Shown in pieces: positions 58,501 to 64,000 of a stretch of 64,000 nucleotides of DNA (positions are counted from its first letter, which is position 1; each line of letters opens with the position of its first letter). Source of the DNA: Heterostelium multicystogenum (lineage: Eukaryota > Evosea > Eumycetozoa > Acytosteliales > Acytosteliaceae); assembly GCA_003667245.1 (NCBI GenBank), contig RCNN01000023.1:1-64000 (forward strand), read 5' to 3'. The translations under genes were made by a program, and so were the position numbers. A model generated the notes under the pieces. It ran no database searches. It was not told the origin of the DNA and saw only the letters and a list, made by a program, of their open reading frames with translations.

Positions 58501-61500
58501 TGTGGAATTGAATAGTTTTTGTTGTTCAAAGCGATTGTTGTGTTCAATGACGATTCTCCATCCAATTTCAATGAAACAAATGAATCACCTGGAACATCAG
58601 CAACAAAATATGATGGGATTTTGTTAAACATATAGATTCTGTTTAATATGTTTCCATTCAATTGAGTCTGTACTAAAACTGTTAGGTCAACAGTATAATC
58701 TAGATTATCATCATTTAGACCGTTAAAGTTGTCGTCTAAATATAATGAAATATTCAATTTAGATTCTGGATTGTAAAATACAAAAATTAATATATATTCA
58801 CTTTCTAAAATTATATGTTAAATACTTACTGTATTGTACGGTAATTATAGATTGATGGAGTTCAACATGACATATTGGTGGGAACTATTTTGAAAAGTGA
58901 ATTAAATTAGGATCTTTGTTATTTTTACAAATATATGTAGAGATCTTGTTTAGTCTTACAGAATAAATATGGTATTCAGAGCTATAGTTATAGTTAAAGT
59001 GTGATAAATTGAATGATCCATATTGGATTGAAATCGATTCACTTTCGGCATTCGATAATGTTCCAACACATCCATAGATTGCTGTTTGATGGTAAAATAT
59101 GTAAATAAATAAAATACTACACTTAGCAAATAAATCTATTGTAATCTTACATTTCCAAAAGACAGTAAGGTTTGCTTGATATTCTGTTTGAGCTGAAATT
59201 GAAACAGAAACAGATTGTGGCATAAAGTAAGGAGTTTCAGTATCTTCATCGTTGACCAATCTGATTGAATATATTCCGGGTTCGGTGACAGCATATGAGA
59301 AAATTCCGCTTGAATTACTTTGAGTGATTACATCCAAGTTGTTTCCAATAATTTGAATTCTGATATGTGCGATATATGATTCACCTTCATCGAATTGATT
59401 GTTAAAGTTGGTGTCATTGAGAATGAAACCAGTTATATATGATAAAAAATGATCCACCACCACCTGTTGTTGAACCAGTTGTGGCAACACCCGTTGTCGT
59501 TCCACTTCCACCAGTAGTTGTACCAGATGTTGAGCTTGTGGTTGTTCCAGTTGATGAAGTAGTGGTTGTGGGTTCGGATGTTGAATATTTCAATGTGTGG
59601 ATTGGATAGAGATCCATATTATTCCATTTCGAAGTGATTTGTTTGGTTAATGAACCTCCACTCCAGGCTGGAATTGTACATTCAAAACCTAAATCAACCG
59701 AATTGCATTGAATTTGGACAGAGTCAATAAAGTAGGTTGCTTTTTGATATGTATAGTCATTGCTTATTATTATCTTGCCACCAGTAGTTGGAATTGATTT
59801 GGAGAATAGATCTAAAATACAATTAATAAAAGATCATTGGTTTTTTCTTTAAAACTATACATACATTGATTGACAATTTCCACATTTCCAAATGTGATTT
59901 GGTTACTGAAAATTCATTTCCATTTGGTGTGATTACACGTCCTTTGGTATCTTGGTCATCTTTGGTAAAGACAACTGTTTGGTTGGTCTTGGGTGTGAAT
60001 GACAAAGAATTCTCAGTCCAATCAATATTATCGAAGAATGTCTTGGTATACTTTCCAAATGTTAGTGAAAGAACTTGAGAGTTTGATCCAGTGAATGCTA
60101 AGGAATTAGTGGGTGGAATGTTGAAGAAGCCAAACGATTTAGAAATTGTCGAAATCACAGTTTCATCTTCAACTTGAACTAAATAGTTATTGATGATTGG
60201 TGTGATGCTATTGGATTTGAAAACAACTCTTGAGCTTGAGGGTATATCAATTGATTTGGATTTATCATATGAATAGCTTCTAGCAGTTGTTTTCCTTCAA
60301 CATCCGAGATAATATCATAATCTACATTTGATAAAGTTACGTCATTATCACCATTATAATTTGTATCTAAGAACAACGATAGGTCAAGTGTTGTTTCTGG
60401 AGATTAAATGTTAGTGAATTGTCAGTTATCATGATGATTTACTCTAAACTTACTGTATTTAATTAAAATGGTTTGTCCAATCAAATTGGCTTGGCAATAT
60501 TCAGGGAATTTTAGAGTTGTAGTTTCAAACATATATACACCAAAATCCAACAAGTTATATTCACCATACTGAAGTGTTACGTTCTTTGAATAAGTTTCGA
60601 CAGTTCCCAAACAACCAAGAGGAGATTTGGTGAAAACTGGAATATTTTGTTCCCAACCATTGAATGAAAATGGAACATGGAATCTTGTTTGTGGCAAGAA
60701 ATAAGATGGATTGCTAAATATAGGTAAAGAGGTGACATAGATTGTGTATAGACCAAGTTGACGCTCGACTTCGATTTCATATCTTCCATCCTCATATACT
60801 TTTCCAAAAGTAAAAGAATCATCGGCATTAATAACACCAATAATAAAACCTTGGCTTCCAATGGTAATATCATTTTCATCTAATTTCATATTGAAGTTTT
60901 TATCTTCAAACAGACGACCTTTGATAGTTGACTTGAAATAGAGTTCTGGTGGTGTTGGAATTTCAGCTGGGATCTGATCTGGATCGCTTCCAGCAGGGAG
61001 CAACCATGCTGGGAATTTACCTTGTACACCTCCTGAAGCACTTGGACGACGCCATACTATGCCACTGCTTTCGTTGGAATCATCGTCATCATCATCATCG
61101 GATCCATCGGTTTCACATGACCATGATTTACCACTCTTTAGTCTGAATGATATCTTGAAACGTATTGAAACATTGAATTTTATCTTTGTAATCGAGGAAG
61201 AAGTGATACGTGCCCAATCAATCGAAATGGAATTGAAGTCTGAGAATGGGAACTCAAAATTAGATGGAGGTTTCAAAGTGATAGTTCTGGTGAAGATTTC
61301 AATTGGGGTTGAGCCAGATAGAATATTCACTATAATTATTGGCACAGGGAGCACTGGTAAAACACCAGGTGGCCAAATTATTGGAGTCGATCCAAGGATA
61401 AATATTTGTTGAGAAATTATTGTGTCTGGTTCGGGATCGGGATCACCATCACTATCACTATAACTATCACTCTCGCTTTCACTGCTACTACTATCATCAT

Positions 61501-64000
61501 CAGTATATTCATAATTTGATGTGGCAGATCTTGAGTAAAAGGTAAGTTGAACAGTTTCAACAGATGCGGTTGATGAGGTTGGAACCATGCATGTAACTTG
61601 TGATGATGAAATAACATTTACATTGGAGCAGTCTTTAGTTCCAATCTTTACTGTTGTTTCTTCTCCTACTAGTCCCAGATTTTTACCATTGATTCTAATT
61701 AGTTGTTTGGTATCTTTATCTCCACTTGATGGTGTAACAGATGAGATTGATGGTCCTGAAGAAATTGGATAATATTAATATTTATAAAGTGAGTCACGTT
61801 CAGAAGAAAATACATACCATTATAAGAGAATTCAGTATTTGTATTCGAGGTTTGATCGGTAAGTTGTTGATTGACATGTCTGACATAGGTTTCAATGTTT
61901 TGGCCACCTCCACGTTTGTTAATGAATACAATTTTCTCGTTGGAAGAAGATACGATTGAGCATTCTTGCCTCTTGAAGATTACCTTCAAGGTACTTCCAT
62001 CTTCAACCAAATTCGAACCATAGATTGTAATTTCTTCATTTCCATCAACTGATCCTTCTTTGGGTTCAATTCTATCAATCTTTGGTTTGTCATAATAGGT
62101 GAAAGTTACATCTTGATTTGATTTTTGCGAATCAACTGTAATTGAAACTATCTTTTCACCTTCAGATTTGGATTGTTGTGCAACGCAAACAATTGTTTCA
62201 TGATTCCATGTGAACACTGAGCAGTCTTGAGAATCAATGGTAACTTGGTCTTTAATGTTTCCAAAATTCGAACCTTTAATTGTAACAATAGTAGCTCTAG
62301 CCATTCTTCCTTTATTTGGGCTGATCTCTCTAATTATTGGTTCTGAATACATTTAAATTAATATCATAGTGTTTATATCATTTCATTGTAAACTTACTTT
62401 CATATGAGAAATAGGTGTTTTGATCATTAATTTGACCACCAACTTTGATTTCTATTGATTTCTTGGCTCCAGTTCCAGATGGAATCTTACATTGTAACGA
62501 GTTTGAATCTTTCCAAAGCAATGATTGACATGATTTGCCTCCAATCTTCACATAATTGTTTTGGTCATTGGTTGGAGTAGATGTTGCCAAGTTTGAAGGA
62601 ACAAAGTTAGATCCTTTGATCAACAGTTCAACATCACCTTTGGTTGGACCAGAATAATCGGAATTACTTGGAAGTGATGGTGCTATTTTGTTTAAAGATA
62701 ATTTGTTAGTTATTTGTATTTAATATTTCTTATTTGAATAATAGTTACGGTTGTATGAAATTTGATGGTTTTCATTGTGTGTTTGCCTTCCAATATAAAC
62801 TTTAAATGGAATATCCTTTCCAATTCCATAAGGAATCTTACAAGAGAATTGTGTATGGTCAATCCAAACATAATCAGTACATTTCTTTCCATTGATTTCA
62901 GCATAGCTTGATGATAAACCTCCATCTTGAACGTCTTTAGGAACAAAGTTTTCACCTTTGATTGTGATTGTTGAACCATCAGTGTCACTGTTTGGAATAT
63001 CTGTGATCTTTGGAATCTTGTAGTCAAAGTTTGATTTGACATTTTGAGAGTCAATGAAAACTTCCAAGGATTGATTTTTACCAATTCCTTTTTGGAATTT
63101 ACATGAGATTTGTGTTTCATCAATGAATGTGATATCAGAGCAAACCACATCGTTGATCAAAACTTTCGAGTCTTTTGCGTCGACATTCTTTGGAACGAAA
63201 TTAGATCCTTTGATTGTTATCAATTCACCTTGTGTAGCGACAGGTGGAACTTCATCAATCTTTGGTTCATTATAGTTAAAAATGTCAGATGTAGTATTTT
63301 GGTTGGAAATAGCAACAAATATAGTTAGATTTTTTCCGATTCCAGCTGGTGCCTTGCATGATATTTGATGATGGTCTATCCATTCGATATCTGTACAGTC
63401 TTGATCATTAATTAATACTTTTGAATTTTTGGGATCCACATCCTTTGGAACAAAGTTAAAACCATTGATAGTAATGATTTCAGCACCCTTGGTATCACTG
63501 GAGCTTGATGATGAAATTTCAGGTGGGGAATATGAAAAATTCTTCAAACCTTCAACATTTTGTTGGTTTCCAATGAAAACTTCCATTGATAGATTTCCAC
63601 CGATTCCGGGCTGGAGTGTACATGTGAAATGTGTTGAGTTTACCCATGTTGGTGATGTACAGTTATTAATATCGATTTGGAGATAACTTGTTTCAAAATC
63701 AGAGTCTACTAAAAAGGTCTTATTTGCTGGAATGAAATTGAATCCATAAACTGAAATAATGTTATTTCCACTGGTGTTGGTTGTTCCAATGATCTCTGTA
63801 ATTTTGGGTCCTATAAAATTTTGAAATCAAATTAGTATTTAATATAAATTGTATCAATATAGAACAAGACTTACTTTCATATGAGAAGTTAAAAAGATTT
63901 TGATCTTCAAGAGAGTTAATCATAGATTGATTTCCCAAGAAAACATTGATGGTGTGATTTGCACCAACTCCTGGTTGAATCTCTGTGATAATGAGAGTTG
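55578..64000 (-). CDS. Giant secreted TIG / SdrD-B-like / CBM49 protein, 5' end outside the window
   Basis: The gene runs in from beyond the right edge; more than 2,300 residues are in the window. From the edge: at least nine TIG (IPT) domains (63990-61500), each with ITIxGxNF, a Cys-x-x-xxW pair and a closing FSY; examples begin EPKIDEVPPVATQGELITI and IPKITDIPNSDTDGSTITI. Next come an acidic Ser/Asp linker (SSSSESESDSYSDSDGDPDP) and three tandem copies of a module with SdrD-B-like and D-x-N-x-N-G-x-x-D calcium motifs, separated by Thr/Gly linkers. At the C-terminus are two CBM49-like domains (first: SQWTVDGISYYQYEANITNY; second from about 55850). Introns are short and many fall exactly at domain ends (63811-63874, 62683-62748, 62343-62397, 61756-61817, 60397-60453). 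Very many NxS/T sites and no membrane helix point to a secreted, cellulose-bound extracellular-matrix or stalk protein. Frame breaks near 55690, 59430 and 60200 are single-base. An alternative stop in the other frame is at 55549. Confidence 0.85.
56240..60940 (-). repeat. Three tandem copies of a ~1.6-kb protein module
   Basis: Four landmarks recur in the same order three times. (a) SdrD-B start: LFEDKNFNMKLDEND (60910), LNDTNFNNQFDEGES (59420), LFNDTDFNGIFDTYD (57690). (b) GCxGT...QYG: GCLGTVETYSKNVTLQYG (60620), CVGTLSNAESESISIQYG (59080), GCFGTATTPEWKYFVQYG (57350). (c) calcium-like motif: LFLDTNYNGDND (60370), LYLDDNFNGLND (58745), LFYDSNINGVFD (57100). (d) CSIP/CTIP block before the Thr linker or CBM: near 59680, 57985 and 56355. 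Spacing is about 1.5-1.7 kb. The copies are diverged at DNA level, so this is an old duplication. Confidence 0.8.
57719..57870 (-). repeat. Thr/Gly-coding minisatellite linker
   Basis: Imperfect tandem 12-15-bp units around CCACCAGTAGTT (plus-strand view) encode a run of STTGG/STTGA repeats on the minus strand, joining module 2 to module 3 of the giant protein. A shorter, related Thr/Gly/Ser linker lies at about 59450-59575. These are the sites most prone to length change. Confidence 0.75.

Noticed and set aside
1..64000. CRISPR arrays, bacterial operons, ribosome-binding sites or riboswitches
   Set aside because: The sequence is eukaryotic nuclear DNA with introns; the regularly repeated motifs found are microsatellites, LTRs and coding minisatellites.

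Overview
The window looks like nuclear DNA of a dictyostelid social amoeba. The evidence is the very AT-rich intergenic DNA, the short GT..AG introns (mostly about 55-140 bp), the Asn/Ser/Gln-rich stretches inside proteins, and the gene families present: a Grl-type family 3 GPCR, presenilin, huntingtin, dictyostelid ankyrin-family proteins, TIG plus cellulose-binding matrix proteins, and tRNA-targeted retroelements. I cannot name the species from sequence alone. Many genes that are clearly conserved are broken by single-base indels, usually in short homopolymers, while neighbours such as mad2, coq6 and the MetE-like gene are intact. I read most of these breaks as draft-assembly errors, not as pseudogenes, and give each gene its full span.

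Layout. 0.3-5.6 kb: a frameshifted nucleotidyltransferase-fold (ankyrin-protein-associated) gene (+), a small unrecognised two-exon gene (-) and a PMP34-like carrier (+). 6.4-9.0 kb: a tRNA and mobile-element island with tRNA-Asn, a 1.05-kb LTR element without coding capacity, tRNA-Cys, and a 5'-truncated TRE-like non-LTR element. 9.2-16.3 kb: a PP2A B'' subunit (-), a putatively myristoylated LRR protein (-), a Dus4-type tRNA dihydrouridine synthase (+) and the SNARE Ykt6 (-). 18.2-26.9 kb: mad2 (+), presenilin (-), coq6 (-) and a MetE-C-domain-like enzyme (+). 27-33.3 kb: a BLTP3/SHIP164-like bridge lipid-transfer protein (-) and an IQ-DH RhoGEF (-). 35.4-44.0 kb: huntingtin (-). 44.9-54.2 kb: a dictyostelid ankyrin-family gene (+), a DAG-lipase-like class 3 lipase with a long disordered N-terminus (-) and a family 3 GPCR (-). 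55.6 kb to the right edge: a giant secreted protein (-) whose N-terminus lies outside the window. It has at least nine TIG domains, three tandem copies of a module of about 1.6 kb with SdrD-B-like and calcium-motif parts, and two C-terminal CBM49-like cellulose-binding domains.

The genes do not form a pathway; this is an ordinary eukaryotic gene neighbourhood. The most notable parts are (1) the miniature LTR element between two tRNA genes, with identical 194-bp LTRs, a candidate PBS and PPT and a 4-bp target duplication, inserted just upstream of tRNA-Asn, beside a second element about 50 bp upstream of tRNA-Cys, and (2) the modular TIG/SdrD-B/CBM49 extracellular protein.
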